A DNA stretch of 64,000 nt from Anaeromicropila herbilytica (GCF_016591975.1 NZ_AP024169.1:3387001-3451000), one strand, 5' to 3'; positions 17,261-26,989 are shown, counted from the first letter of the stretch. Notes: a model not told the origin generated them from the sequence alone. Numbers and translations are program-made.

Positions 17261-19927
17261 CTATTCCACTAACTTTTCATAACGTTTCTTCAGTTTACTC
17301 TTTAGATCTGATTTCTTATCTGTATCTTCTTCTATCACCGAAATGCAAAGTTTGATCACCTTGGGTGCTTCTGTATAAAATGAAAGGATATTAAGAATAC
17401 CTTTTTTATTATTCTCCTCTAAGATCCACTCTTTATAAAATGTATTGCTTGTATATAAAGTTAAAGTCCCATTTTCAGCAGATACATAAGGAATGGTATT
17501 TAAAAATGTTGCAAAAGACTCTCCCGTCTCCTGTAGATAAGCACAGAATTCGTTCCACCTCTGTGGTAATTCTTCGAAGCGAAATTCTTTCTTCTTCACT
17601 GCTCGTTCTGCATATTCAACAAGCTTAATATTCTTAGGCGCTTCAAGCTCTTCAAGCAAACTCTTTAGTCCCCAGTATACTATGGATTTATTCAGTTTAT
17701 AATCTCCGACACAGGCAGCACAGCCATCTTCACAAGTACATCCACCTACCATTGCAATTGCATGCTCAATAATCTCTGGTATTAGATCAAATGCCTTTTC
17801 TGCATAACCAAGGCCTCCAACAAACTGATCATATATAAATAGGAACACTTCACCGTGGGGATCTTCAATCATACCGATGGCATTGGTTGACATCGTGACT
17901 CCAATATCCTCTTCCTCTGTCATAGTTACCATCCTCGTTGCATTCTTAATAGCATGGCAAAGGCCTTCAAAATGGTTATTACGAATCAGCTGTCCACTTC
18001 CACTTTCCTGTAATAATTTACGATAAACACTTACCACATTATCAGGAATATGTATCCAAGTACTTTCTGTATCATAGTCCTTCGATAAAGGCTTTGGAAG
18101 CTGTTCAAATCCAAGATTCTGGTGATTATGAAATTGTAACTTTTTATACATAAAGACGATATCATTTACATTAACATCCCCAAAGTAAAGTCTGCTCCGT
18201 TCATAATTCTGTTCTCTATGCTGTTTGATAATCTTAATGTCCGTATTGCCACCTGGCATCGTATAATAATTTCCCTGAAAAGGAATTGCAAATGCAGTCT
18301 TACTCTCTATTTCAAGATTCAATACCTGATACTGCATGCCATCATGCATGTAGATTGCTCCATCATGTAGTTCACGAAATGCCTGCATTTCATCCATCTC
18401 TGTTATCTCCTGATGGGTTTCACGATTCATTAATTTATATCTGTTCTTATCAATATTTCGTAAGCTAAAATCACCTGCTGGAAATGCATTACCCTTCCAT
18501 GCAAACTTACCACTCTGATTTGCTAATTCATTTACTCGAAGGAGAATTGGAATAGTTTCCCCAAGATCAGGGAATACCGAGATGTCATCAAGTGTCAATG
18601 GAATCTCTGCTGCTGCCGCACGAATATGAGCAAGTTCAATCAATAGATTATTCTTATCTATTACGGCGTTCTCACTAGCACTTTCAAATAACCAATCTGG
18701 CTTAACTCCAATATATTGATCAAAAGGGAGGCTTTCCATTATCAGATAATTCCTACAACTGATACCACTTCTTCCAGCTCGGCCTGTCTGCTGCCAGAAG
18801 GAAGCTCTCGTTCCTGGATAGCCAACAAGAATTGTTGTATCAATATTTCCAATATCGATTCCAAGTTCCAGTGCATTGGTGGACACCAACCCCCTTAATA
18901 TCCCTGTTATCATCTTATTTTCGATTTCTTTACGTTCTATAGGCGTATAACCGCCACGATATCCAGAGATTTTATCTGCATAAGATGTTCCAAAAAAACT
19001 TTCTGTGTCTAACTTATCCCTTGCTTCCTTTAACACGACCTCTACGTTTCTCCTTGACTTTGCAAAGGCAATAAAGCTATGACCTTCTTCAACAAGCTCT
19101 GGAATTAGTTCTGCTGCAATCGAAGTTGCTTGTAATTGTCCGTAATACTTTCCATCATTTCCTTCAATCTTCGGTGGTTGTACTAACGAATAGGTTCTCA
19201 TCGCTGCTGGAGAGCCGTCCTTATCAATCTGAATAAATTCCTTTCCACAGACTTCTCTAGCAAGTTCCACTGGATTCGCAATGGTGGCAGAACTACATAA
19301 AAACTGAGGCGCCGCCTTATAATAATTGCATACACGTCCCAGTCTTCGAAATACATTAGCTACATGAGAACCAAATACACCGCGATAGGTATGAAGTTCG
19401 TCTATTACTACATATTTTAAATTGGAAAAGATAAAATCAAAGCCATACTTACTATGATTGGGTAAAAATGCACCATTTATCATTTCCGGATTGGTTAGAA
19501 TTATATTAGCACTTTTTCTAATTCTGCTTCGTTCATTCACCGGGGTATCTCCATCGTAAACACCCGCCGAGATTCGATTTTCTCCAAAATAATCAAGGTA
19601 TGGTTTAATTGCTCGGTACTGATCACTTGCTAAAGCTTTCGTTGGATAGATAAATATCGCTCGAGCTAATGGATTACTTAGGATCTCCTGCAATACTGGA
19701 AGCAAGAAACTCAATGTTTTACCACTTGCAGTTGACGTCGTAATTACGATATTATGCTTCTCCATTGCTTTCTCAAACATTTCTGCCTGATGAGAATATA
19801 ATTGATGAATTTCCCTCTCCGTAAGATACTCTGCCAGTTCTTTTGACAGGCTGTCTGGGAAGTTAGCATACTGTGCTTGTCTTGCTGGAATCGTCTTGTT
19901 ATATATAATTAAATCTTTAATCTCCAT
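17261..19927 (-). CDS. DEAD/DEAH-box helicase with C-terminal zinc-binding domain (MrfA/YprA-like)
   Basis: This superfamily 2 helicase resembles Bacillus MrfA (YprA), which unwinds DNA during repair of mitomycin-type lesions. Walker A is TSTASGKTLSFLLP near residue 62, the DExH box is VIDELHTYRG, and motif VI is QQTGRAGRSG. The MZB/DUF1998 zinc site is GGCTCEDGCAACVGDYKLNK (four Cys) near residue 734. At 888 aa it is about 140 residues longer than MrfA, and the unique part follows the zinc site. No MrfB-like exonuclease gene is adjacent; a UvrD-like helicase gene takes that position. The family is clear; the repair role is inferred. Confidence 0.85.
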   Translation of the reverse strand: MEIKDLIIYNKTIPARQAQYANFPDSLSKELAEYLTEREIHQLYSHQAEMFEKAMEKHNIVITTSTASGKTLSFLLPVLQEILSNPLARAIFIYPTKALASDQYRAIKPYLDYFGENRISAGVYDGDTPVNERSRIRKSANIILTNPEMINGAFLPNHSKYGFDFIFSNLKYVVIDELHTYRGVFGSHVANVFRRLGRVCNYYKAAPQFLCSSATIANPVELAREVCGKEFIQIDKDGSPAAMRTYSLVQPPKIEGNDGKYYGQLQATSIAAELIPELVEEGHSFIAFAKSRRNVEVVLKEARDKLDTESFFGTSYADKISGYRGGYTPIERKEIENKMITGILRGLVSTNALELGIDIGNIDTTILVGYPGTRASFWQQTGRAGRSGISCRNYLIMESLPFDQYIGVKPDWLFESASENAVIDKNNLLIELAHIRAAAAEIPLTLDDISVFPDLGETIPILLRVNELANQSGKFAWKGNAFPAGDFSLRNIDKNRYKLMNRETHQEITEMDEMQAFRELHDGAIYMHDGMQYQVLNLEIESKTAFAIPFQGNYYTMPGGNTDIKIIKQHREQNYERSRLYFGDVNVNDIVFMYKKLQFHNHQNLGFEQLPKPLSKDYDTESTWIHIPDNVVSVYRKLLQESGSGQLIRNNHFEGLCHAIKNATRMVTMTEEEDIGVTMSTNAIGMIEDPHGEVFLFIYDQFVGGLGYAEKAFDLIPEIIEHAIAMVGGCTCEDGCAACVGDYKLNKSIVYWGLKSLLEELEAPKNIKLVEYAERAVKKKEFRFEELPQRWNEFCAYLQETGESFATFLNTIPYVSAENGTLTLYTSNTFYKEWILEENNKKGILNILSFYTEAPKVIKLCISVIEEDTDKKSDLKSKLKKRYEKLVE

Positions 19928-20126
19928 GGATAGGGCTCCTTGTTATATTTGATAAGAGTGTATTTTTAACATTATAGCATTTTTGATTACACCTTGCAAA
20001 CATTTGTTCTTAGCCCAAACTTTCGCAGTTAATAAGTTATTGAATATTTGATTCAGATGTTAAGTTATATTTGGTATATTTACTAATTGCTACTATTCCT
20101 AACATATTTATTTTTTTTCATTTACT

Positions 20127-20164
20127 ATTGACAAATGACCTATTTTATAATCTTGTCAGGCAAC
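20127..20164 (+). repeat. Palindromic MITE-like repeat, internally deleted relic (copy 3)
   Basis: TTGACAAATGACCTATTTTA matches the left end of the full copies, and TTGTCAGGCAAC matches their right end (GTCGGGCAAC in copy 2). Only ~40 bp remain, so the interior appears deleted. As in the two full copies, it lies directly after the stop codon of a minus-strand gene (9 bp away). Confidence 0.6.
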
Positions 20165-20172
20165 TCACCATA

Positions 20173-20949
20173 TTACCCTTTTCTATTCATCTTATTAACA
20201 GTTTCATTACTCTTAGCTGTAACTTCAACCCAAGCTGGTCTAAATCCACTTTTTATAGCATTTCTCACTGACTTAATATTAGACCAGGCTGCACAATAGA
20301 ATGGAACTTTTTCTCTATCAAGTATTTCTATAGCAAGACTACTTGTAATCGCTGTTGCAATTCCTTTTCTACGATACTCTGGCAATACATCCACACCAAT
20401 CTGCCACATCATCTCACAATCAGCAGAACATCCAGCTAGACCAATTAATTTATCACCATCGTAAGCTCCGACACCCAATACATCCAATTGCTTTCTTGAT
20501 TCACAAAGGGCATTGTTCCACTCTGGTGTATATAACTTATTAAAATCTTTTTGTTCTAGTACTTTCAATGTGAATTCACAATCAAGCTTTTTTAGAGAAT
20601 TTACATCAGGTAGAAAATATTCTGCCATGAAACATATGCTCATATCATGTTCTTGTAATGCATCATTTAATACATATAAGTTGGGTGTTTCAAAACAATG
20701 TTCTATTGGATATGTATTAATATAAGCTTCCACTTTTTCCTTTATTTCAGAACTAACAGATGCCACCACATTATTTCCGTAAGACGCCAGATTGCAATAA
20801 AAAGGTAATTCAAGATACTTCCTGCCTTCTGGGTGATTCTTTGAAATTACAACTACGTTTTCCTTTTTCTCGTAATCCTCCTTATTACAGCTCATATCGA
20901 TAGCTGACTGTTGCATTGCTATCTGCAACATTTCCTTATTTGTCATCAT
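20173..20949 (-). CDS. GNAT-family N-acetyltransferase
   Basis: This 258-aa protein has a C-terminal GNAT fold that transfers an acetyl group from acetyl-CoA. The acetyl-CoA binding motif A is VDVLPEYRRKGIATAITSSL near residues 190-209, followed by the motif B region CAAWSNIKSVRNAIKSGF. The N-terminal ~110 residues lack GNAT motifs and may form a degenerate second GNAT-like or dimerisation domain. The ATG start has GGGAG 6 nt upstream. The acceptor is unknown. Confidence 0.85.
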   Translation of the reverse strand: MMTNKEMLQIAMQQSAIDMSCNKEDYEKKENVVVISKNHPEGRKYLELPFYCNLASYGNNVVASVSSEIKEKVEAYINTYPIEHCFETPNLYVLNDALQEHDMSICFMAEYFLPDVNSLKKLDCEFTLKVLEQKDFNKLYTPEWNNALCESRKQLDVLGVGAYDGDKLIGLAGCSADCEMMWQIGVDVLPEYRRKGIATAITSSLAIEILDREKVPFYCAAWSNIKSVRNAIKSGFRPAWVEVTAKSNETVNKMNRKG

Positions 20950-21132
20950 ATAACACTCCCATCTAGATATTTTTCAAAGAATATTAAATACATTATTGTT
21001 ACGTATATATTCTTGATAGTTCACTATATAATTAATAAATTCCACATTTAACATACAATAACATATTATACCATACTTTTCCATACCTATCTTTATTTTC
21101 AATATATCTTATGGGATGCTAACTTTTAGGCT

Positions 21133-21180
21133 CTAAAAAAAGCAAAATTCATAAGATTAATTAACCCTCTGAGTTTTGCT
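21133..21180 (-). terminator. Terminator of the PAS/hemerythrin gene
   Basis: On the minus strand AGCAAAACTCA and TGAATTTTGCT pair around a ~25-nt loop and are followed by TTTTTTTAGAG. It lies just after the stop at 21203. Confidence 0.75.
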
Positions 21181-21202
21181 CTTTCTGTATTATAATTCCC
21201 TA

Positions 21203-22972
21203 TTATTGAATCTTAGTTTTATTATCAATTTCTTGTACAATTTTATCTATGAATTCTGTAACAGGAATATCTCCTCGTTCACTGATCATCTTAATAGTTG
21301 CCATGGAAGACATGGTCTTAAATAAGACTGGATTCTTTAATTTATTGAACTTAGGTGATAATCCGATCAGAAAGTTCTTTATAAAAGGATACTCCTTTAC
21401 CAGTTGACCAATTATGGTGTCCTCAGTAATATTGTATGGATTCTCATGCTGTGTACTGTTTACAACAGATTCTTCCTTTTTATTATCGTTCCATGACAAT
21501 AAACGCTGAGTTCCTGACAATGTTCTGATTTTTGTAACATCTTGCATCATTTCAAGGACTCCTTTAAAATTTCCCTGCTCATCGCGTACTGCGTTATAAA
21601 TGATATAAATAAACTTATCACCCATCTCCAACCAGAATTCTGCTTTATCCTGTTCCCCAGTTCTAAAGGCACGAATGATTTCTTCTACGGTTGAAACGCT
21701 TTCTCTTGGATGACAATTACGAACCTCTCTGCCAATAACTCCTTTACTTCTTGGAAATACTCTATGCTTCGTATCACTATAGAATTTAACAATATCATTT
21801 TCATCTACATAGGATAAATCTACAGGAAGATGCTTAAAGATAAGATTAATCTGCTCAAGAGTAAGCTTTCCTTGAGTCACCTCTAGTTGTTCATCTTTTG
21901 AACTAGGGGGTACCATGCTGTACTTTTGAAGAAGGTTGGTAAGCTCTGATAGAAAATCCATTTCATTTTCTTTCTTCTCCTCTTGTTGACTGAATGGACC
22001 AAAAGCTTTGGGATTATCAATGAGACAGTACCCAATCTCATCATCTCCCTTTCTCATTTGCACAAAGTCTTCATAGGACAACAGTTCCATTGATGTCGCA
22101 AAAAGAATCTCTGTTTCTTTTACCATCATATCTTCTATCATTTGAATTAGCTCATCTTGTAGTTTTAAAAAAGCCTCATCCTGATCTGAAATCAAATAAT
22201 TCCTAGCTGTTTTAATCATATCTCTGATCTGATTATCCAAAGTCCACATAACTTTTGATGGTTTATCAAATCCTTTTCTCTCCAAAGCAGAAAATAATTG
22301 ATTCTGTTTTCTTGAAAAGTGTATATTAATTTCCTCTAATTTATCATAAAGTTCCATCCATTCATTCTTTATAAATTTTTGTTGAAGCTTATCTGTCATC
22401 TCACTAATTAGCTTTCTTATAGCCTCAACCTCATCCATATAGGTTTGGATTGGATGTCCTGGTGCAAGTTTTAACATATTACCTTCTAGTAAGTCACCGA
22501 AAATATCCAGAATTTCATCCATCCTTTCAGCTAACTCTTCATCGCTAATTCCATACTCCTGAAGGTATTGTTCACAAATTGCAAATTCTTGAGCTGTAAT
22601 CTTATCACAGCACTCTGCCAGTTCCCTTTTTGCATCTTCCCTACTTATTACCCCATTCAAATATCTAAGTTTAATGTTTACTATTTTCTCAATCTTACTA
22701 TCCTCTAAATTAAGATGCGCTCCCATTGGAATCTTTTTTAGTTTTTCTTTTGGTGTAAAATATACATGATATTCTTCATCACTTATCTTTTCCACCAAAT
22801 GATCAAAACCCTTTTCTTCCATCATCTTATACATGGGAAATGGTTCAAAATCTTTAATTACATGTATACCTTGACCAGTCTTTAGTTCCTTCATCTTCTG
22901 AGTAATACAATCTCGAAATGTTTCATGTTCTCCTCGTCCGTCTATTGTGATATAATCAATATTTTTTTTCAT
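21203..22972 (-). CDS. DUF438/hemerythrin/PAS sensor-type protein
   Basis: This 589-aa cytoplasmic multidomain protein is probably a redox or gas sensor. By pattern, the order is: an N-terminal DUF2249-like segment (TIDGRGEHETFRDCITQKMK), a DUF438 region (residues ~85-160), and a hemerythrin-like helical region with PGHPIQTYMDEVEAIRKLI and INIHFSRKQNQLFSALERKG. A PAS domain (LPVDLSYVDENDIVKFYSD ... FKGVLEMMQDVTKI) and a DUF1858-type end (IIGQLVKEYPFIKNFLIG) follow. I placed the start at the second Met, because AAAGGAGATCCT precedes that ATG directly. The longer reading adds 18 residues with no support. It has no output domain and no obvious partner, and is followed by its own terminator. Confidence 0.82.
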   Translation of the reverse strand: MKKNIDYITIDGRGEHETFRDCITQKMKELKTGQGIHVIKDFEPFPMYKMMEEKGFDHLVEKISDEEYHVYFTPKEKLKKIPMGAHLNLEDSKIEKIVNIKLRYLNGVISREDAKRELAECCDKITAQEFAICEQYLQEYGISDEELAERMDEILDIFGDLLEGNMLKLAPGHPIQTYMDEVEAIRKLISEMTDKLQQKFIKNEWMELYDKLEEINIHFSRKQNQLFSALERKGFDKPSKVMWTLDNQIRDMIKTARNYLISDQDEAFLKLQDELIQMIEDMMVKETEILFATSMELLSYEDFVQMRKGDDEIGYCLIDNPKAFGPFSQQEEKKENEMDFLSELTNLLQKYSMVPPSSKDEQLEVTQGKLTLEQINLIFKHLPVDLSYVDENDIVKFYSDTKHRVFPRSKGVIGREVRNCHPRESVSTVEEIIRAFRTGEQDKAEFWLEMGDKFIYIIYNAVRDEQGNFKGVLEMMQDVTKIRTLSGTQRLLSWNDNKKEESVVNSTQHENPYNITEDTIIGQLVKEYPFIKNFLIGLSPKFNKLKNPVLFKTMSSMATIKMISERGDIPVTEFIDKIVQEIDNKTKIQ

Positions 22973-23110
22973 AGGATCTCCTTTCATGCTCAATGGCTGA
23001 AATAAATATGCATTTATTCTATACATAATACTAAATTTCTAAACAGTTAGTTTTCTCTAACTAAATATTATCATATATCTAGCGAGTATTATGTTGCTAT
23101 AGCAACACAT

Positions 23111-23154
23111 AATAAAAAGCATCTATGGCACAAAACTATTGTCCCACAGATGCT
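23111..23154 (-). terminator. Terminator of the amino-acid ABC operon
   Basis: On the minus strand AGCATCTGTGG...CCATAGATGCT forms a long stem followed by TTTTTATTATG. It lies ~70 bp after the ATPase stop. Its first 15 bases are identical to the 3' arm of the NiCo riboswitch terminator at 43415-43456, but no aptamer precedes this one. Confidence 0.8.
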
Positions 23155-23226
23155 AGGTTTTAACATAGGTAATACTTCAAATATACGTTCCTTAAATCAT
23201 TAATTTACTTTACAATCACAACTAAT

Positions 23227-23979
23227 CTATATATAGTAATTATACTCAGGCAAGAATCGGTTCAAAAATTCTATCGTTCTCTTATTCTGAGGGTTGCTAA
23301 AGAATTCGCTAGAATTATTTTCTTCTACTACCTTACCACCCTCCATAAAAACCACTCTATTCGCCACTTCCTTAGCAAAAGCTATTTCATGAGTGACAAT
23401 TACAATTGTCGTACCTTCTTTTGCAATTTTCTTAATTACACTTAGAACTTCCCCTACTAATTCCGGGTCAAGCGAAGATGTTGGTTCATCCAGTAATATG
23501 ACATCTGGGTTGACTGCAATCGCTCTTGCAATTCCAACACGTTGTTGCTGTCCTCCTGATAATTGAGACGGATAAAAATCATAGCGATTTGATAATCCCA
23601 CCTTATCAAGCGCCTCCATGGCAATTCTTTTTGCTTCCTCTTTCGATTTCTTTTGAACTACAAGCAAAGGCTCCATGACATTCTGTATAGCTGTTTTCGT
23701 AATAATCAAGTTATAATTTTGAAATACAAATCCTGTTCTTTTTCTTATATTAATAATGTCCTTCTTGCTCGCTTTGGTACATTTGGTTGTGATATCACCT
23801 AGCGTAATCTCGCCCTCATCAGCCCGTTCTAAGAAGTTCAAGCATCGAAGAAATGTTGTTTTCCCTGAACCACTTGGACCTAGAATTGCAATAACATCTC
23901 CTTTTTCCACATGTAGATCAACACCTTTTAGTACTTCATTATTACCAAAACGTTTATGAATGTTCGATACGTTCAACAT
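23227..23979 (-). CDS. Amino-acid ABC transporter ATP-binding protein (GlnQ/TcyC-like)
   Basis: This is the cytoplasmic ATPase of a polar amino-acid importer. Walker A is LGPSGSGKTTFLRC near residue 33, the signature is LSGGQQQRVGIARAI, Walker B is VILLDEPTSSLDPE, and the switch His is in IVTHEI. At 250 aa it is a full-length single-domain ATPase. It is the last gene of a binding protein-permease-ATPase operon, 15 bp after the permease. The sequence is closest in feel to cystine (Tcy) ATPases, but the substrate is not certain. Confidence 0.93.
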   Translation of the reverse strand: MLNVSNIHKRFGNNEVLKGVDLHVEKGDVIAILGPSGSGKTTFLRCLNFLERADEGEITLGDITTKCTKASKKDIINIRKRTGFVFQNYNLIITKTAIQNVMEPLLVVQKKSKEEAKRIAMEALDKVGLSNRYDFYPSQLSGGQQQRVGIARAIAVNPDVILLDEPTSSLDPELVGEVLSVIKKIAKEGTTIVIVTHEIAFAKEVANRVVFMEGGKVVEENNSSEFFSNPQNKRTIEFLNRFLPEYNYYI

Positions 23980-23994
23980 AATCTCACCCCTATT

Positions 23995-24657
23995 CTAATG
24001 TACCAACTTCTTCTCCAGATATTTCTGTAATATGTTTAATATGCTGCATAATAATAGATAAATTACAGCTAATTCAATGTATAACAGAAGTGGTTCATAT
24101 CGATACGCAACGATTCTCTGTGTTACCATGAACATTTCTGTAAGTGTAACCGTTGATGCTAATGATGTATCCTTTACCAGACCGATAAATGCATTGGATA
24201 AAGGAGGAATCGATACTTTTACTGCCTGTCGTAAGATAATTCTTCGAAAAACCTGTGAAAATGTCATTCCAAATGCATACCCTGCTTCCCATTGCCCCTT
24301 TGGTACAGACAATATGGCTGCGCGGATTGTTTCCGAAGTATAAGCACCAACATTTAATGAAAAGGCTATGATTGCTGCCGGAAAAGGATCCAATAGAATA
24401 CCCATCTTAGGCAAACCAAAGAAAATAATGAAAATCTGAACTAGCATAGGTGTACCACGAAAAATCCATACATATACCTGTACAAGCTGCTTTAACACTT
24501 TAATATTAGCAACTTGAATCAGCGCAACGATTATAGCAATGATTAAACCAATCAGGAATGAAATTAACGTTAAAGGTATCGTATATTGTATTCCCGCTTT
24601 CACAATCGGCCAAAAAGATTCTGTTAATATCTCTATGGTTCTTTCACTCATGTGCAT
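23995..24657 (-). CDS. Amino-acid ABC transporter permease (HisM/TcyB-like)
   Basis: This 220-aa permease of the HisMQ family has an N-terminal membrane segment (YTIPLTLISFLIGLIIAIIV) and the motif VWIFRGTPMLVQIFIIFFGL typical of polar amino-acid permeases. Its EAA loop is GQWEAGYAFGMTFSQVFRRI. It acts as a homodimer with the ATPase encoded downstream and the lipoprotein encoded upstream. Confidence 0.93.
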   Translation of the reverse strand: MHMSERTIEILTESFWPIVKAGIQYTIPLTLISFLIGLIIAIIVALIQVANIKVLKQLVQVYVWIFRGTPMLVQIFIIFFGLPKMGILLDPFPAAIIAFSLNVGAYTSETIRAAILSVPKGQWEAGYAFGMTFSQVFRRIILRQAVKVSIPPLSNAFIGLVKDTSLASTVTLTEMFMVTQRIVAYRYEPLLLYIELAVIYLLLCSILNILQKYLEKKLVH

Positions 24658-24688
24658 TTTGGCTCCCCCTTTTAGATCAATCTAATCT

Positions 24689-25549
24689 TTATTTTGTAAC
24701 ATCTTCACCAAAGTATTTCTTAGATATTTTCGATAAGGTACCATCCTGACTTAATTCATCCAAAGCCTTATTGATTGCTTCAACGAAAGTTTCATTTCCT
24801 TTACGGATTAATACTGCATTTTTACTAGCATCATCTAATGTATCAACAAGTTTAACTGATGCATCTGGCTTCTGTTTCAAAAAGTCATAGAAGGATACCT
24901 GATCATTGATTGTTGCTTCTGCTCTTCCTGTAGACACAAGTTCTATTGATTTACTAAAGGATCCATCAGCACTTACTAATTCAGCTCCATATTTTTCTGC
25001 AAGAGTGGCATAATTACTTGTTAATCCTTGTGCTGATTTCTTACCCTTAAGATCCTCAAAAGTCTTGATATCCTTATTATCCTTGCCAACAATTAAGGCA
25101 GCTCTTGAGATGGTATATGGTGTGGAGAAATCATACTTTTCAAGACGTTCATCCGTTATGGTAACTTGATTGATGACTACGTCATAACGTATCGCATCAA
25201 GACCAGCGATTAGTGAATCCCAATTGCTTTCAACAAACTCTGCTTTTACACCTAACTTCTCTGCAATTGCTTTTGCTACTTCTACATCATAACCTACTAA
25301 TTCTCCCGTTTCATCATGATATGTATAAGGTGCGTAAGTACCCTCTGTACCTATCAATAAGGTTCCCCTTTCTTTTATCTGAGTAAGTAAATCTTTATCT
25401 GAATTATCTTTAGCTTCCTTAGTGGCAGTTGATGTTGCTTTACTCTGTCCTGATGTAGCTTTATCTGATCCTTTTGATGAACATCCAACTAAGCCTCCTA
25501 GAACGATTGATAATGTTAATGCCGCTACTAATAATTTGCTCTTCTTCAT
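24689..25549 (-). CDS. Amino-acid (cystine-type) ABC transporter substrate-binding lipoprotein
   Basis: This is the extracellular binding lipoprotein of the importer. Its signal peptide ends in lipobox LVGC (LSIVLGGLVGCSSKGS). The SBP_bac_3 fold starts at IKERGTLLIGTEGTYAPYTY. The ligand motif YDVEVAKAIAEKLGVKAEFV and the FSTPYTISRAALIV region resemble cystine and polar amino-acid binding proteins such as TcyA/FliY. I chose the internal Met (KKSKLL) as start because GGAGG sits 8 nt before it; the longer reading would place that site inside the gene. Its promoter region carries an 18-bp motif shared with cooS. Confidence 0.88.
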   Translation of the reverse strand: MKKSKLLVAALTLSIVLGGLVGCSSKGSDKATSGQSKATSTATKEAKDNSDKDLLTQIKERGTLLIGTEGTYAPYTYHDETGELVGYDVEVAKAIAEKLGVKAEFVESNWDSLIAGLDAIRYDVVINQVTITDERLEKYDFSTPYTISRAALIVGKDNKDIKTFEDLKGKKSAQGLTSNYATLAEKYGAELVSADGSFSKSIELVSTGRAEATINDQVSFYDFLKQKPDASVKLVDTLDDASKNAVLIRKGNETFVEAINKALDELSQDGTLSKISKKYFGEDVTK

Positions 25550-25600
25550 ACATGCTTCCTCCATCTTTTTGTTTTTAAAGTTTTATATACAATACATATT

Positions 25601-25618
25601 GGTTTAATATGATTTATA
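25601..25618 (-). promoter_or_regulatory. 18-bp promoter-region motif shared with cooS operon
   Basis: TATAAATCATATTAAACC on the minus strand is repeated without a mismatch at 42276-42259. Downstream similarity continues (ATTGT, ATATAA). It lies ~52 bp upstream of the lipoprotein ATG, covering the likely -35 region, and could be the site of a common regulator. Confidence 0.5.
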
Positions 25619-25806
25619 TACTGATGATATTAATACATGAATACTTATATGTCAAGTGTATATTTATACCAGTGATTAAGTTCGTGTGGAGACATGTTAC
25701 CACAGACAAAAAACAAAAGTTTCCTCACACCTGAATATTTCCCTTTTTCCTTTACATTTCCACTGGAATATATGATAATAGTTTTGTCAATTATGGAGGT
25801 AAACTT

Positions 25807-26067
25807 ATGAATTGTAGACCTGGATGTGCAGCTTGTTGCATCGCCCCTTCTATCTCTTCTCCTATTCCTGGAATGCCAGATGGTAAACCTGCGTTTGTTC
25901 CATGTGTTCAGCTATCACCAGACAATATGTGTTCTATCTTTGGCAAAAAAGAAAGACCTGCTGTCTGTAGTTCTTTAAATGCCAGCGAAGAAATGTGTGG
26001 TGAATGCGCAGAGGAAGCATATGCATATCTAGCAGAACTTGAAGAGATAACAAAACCAACTAGTTAG
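25807..26067 (+). CDS. YkgJ-family cysteine cluster protein
   Basis: This small protein of 86 aa belongs to the YkgJ (UPF0153) family, thought to bind zinc or an iron-sulfur centre. Eight cysteines are arranged in CRPGCAACC at the N-terminus, then FVPCVQL, NMCSIFG, PAVCSSL and MCGECAEEAY. The start is preceded by TGGAGG. It stands alone between divergent and convergent neighbours and ends at a strong terminator. No experimental function is known for this group. Confidence 0.88.
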   Translation: MNCRPGCAACCIAPSISSPIPGMPDGKPAFVPCVQLSPDNMCSIFGKKERPAVCSSLNASEEMCGECAEEAYAYLAELEEITKPTS

Positions 26068-26091
26068 TTTTTTTCTTTATATGGAGTATAC

Positions 26092-26146
26092 AAAAAAGGA
26101 ATTCGGTTATGCAACAGTTTATCCTGTTACCCGAATTCCTTTTTAT
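26092..26146 (+). terminator. Rho-independent terminator after ykgJ
   Basis: AAAAAGGAATTCGG pairs with CCGAATTCCTTTTT, with a second inner stem AACAG/CTGTT. The T-run lies on the plus strand and an A-run precedes it, so it can stop transcription from both sides. Confidence 0.88.
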
Positions 26147-26261
26147 TATTCAATTCTTCTTGTCTAAATACTGTATTATGCCAAACTTAAGGACCTAGAC
26201 CTAGTACTTCGTAGTAGATCAATCCAAGCATATTTTCTTAATTTCTATGACTCAACAATTT

Positions 26262-26930
26262 CTAAGCATTCCAAGCCTTTACTTCGTTTCTAATCCAATC
26301 ACATAGCTCATCAATTCCCTCACCTGTTTTAGCTGAGATCTTAATAATCTTAATATCAGGATTGCGCATCTTTGCGGCTTTTTCACACGCTTCAAAATCA
26401 AAGTCAAAGAATGATGCTGTATCAATCTTATTTATAATAAGTAGATCTGCTACCTGATACATCAACGGATATTTTAGTGGTTTATCATCGCCTTCAGGTA
26501 CGGATAAAATAGAAACATTTTTTGCAGCTCCAGTATCGAATTCAGCTGGACATACCAGATTTCCTACATTTTCAAGAACAACAAAATCAAGTTCTTCATC
26601 CTTTATCTCAACCAATCCTTGCTCAGTCATTCCTGCATCCAAATGACACATTCCTCCAGTATGTAGCTGTATGGAACGTACACCTTCTTTGGCCATTGCC
26701 TCAGCATCTACTGTTGAATCAATATCTGCTTCCATAATACCTATTTTCATTTCATCCTTAAGCTTTCGACATACAGCCTTTAAGGTAGTTGTCTTTCCAG
26801 AGCCTGGAGATGACATTAGGTTAATTAGAAATGTCTTACGATTTTTTAGCTTATTACGAAGCTTTCTTGCTTCTAGATCATTATCTTCAAAAATGCTTTT
26901 TTTAATTTCAATCACTCGAACTGAATCCAT
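26262..26930 (-). CDS. hypB: Hydrogenase/Ni-enzyme maturation GTPase HypB
   Basis: This GTPase delivers nickel to [NiFe]-hydrogenase and related enzymes together with HypA. The P-loop is SSPGSGKTT (residues 40-48), the metal-binding motif is HTGGMCHLDAGM, and the guanine motif is INKID. The N-terminal CxxCGC motif and His stretch of some HypB proteins are absent, so the protein is the minimal 222-aa form. It is last in an operon with hypA and an Fe-S protein gene. No hydrogenase or HypCDEF gene is in view. The nearby CooS homologue is another possible nickel client. Confidence 0.93.
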   Translation of the reverse strand: MDSVRVIEIKKSIFEDNDLEARKLRNKLKNRKTFLINLMSSPGSGKTTTLKAVCRKLKDEMKIGIMEADIDSTVDAEAMAKEGVRSIQLHTGGMCHLDAGMTEQGLVEIKDEELDFVVLENVGNLVCPAEFDTGAAKNVSILSVPEGDDKPLKYPLMYQVADLLIINKIDTASFFDFDFEACEKAAKMRNPDIKIIKISAKTGEGIDELCDWIRNEVKAWNA

Positions 26931-26989
26931 ATTGAATCCTCCTATCGTTTTTCATTTGAAGTAATAATTAGCCGTTTATTGTTGATTCA

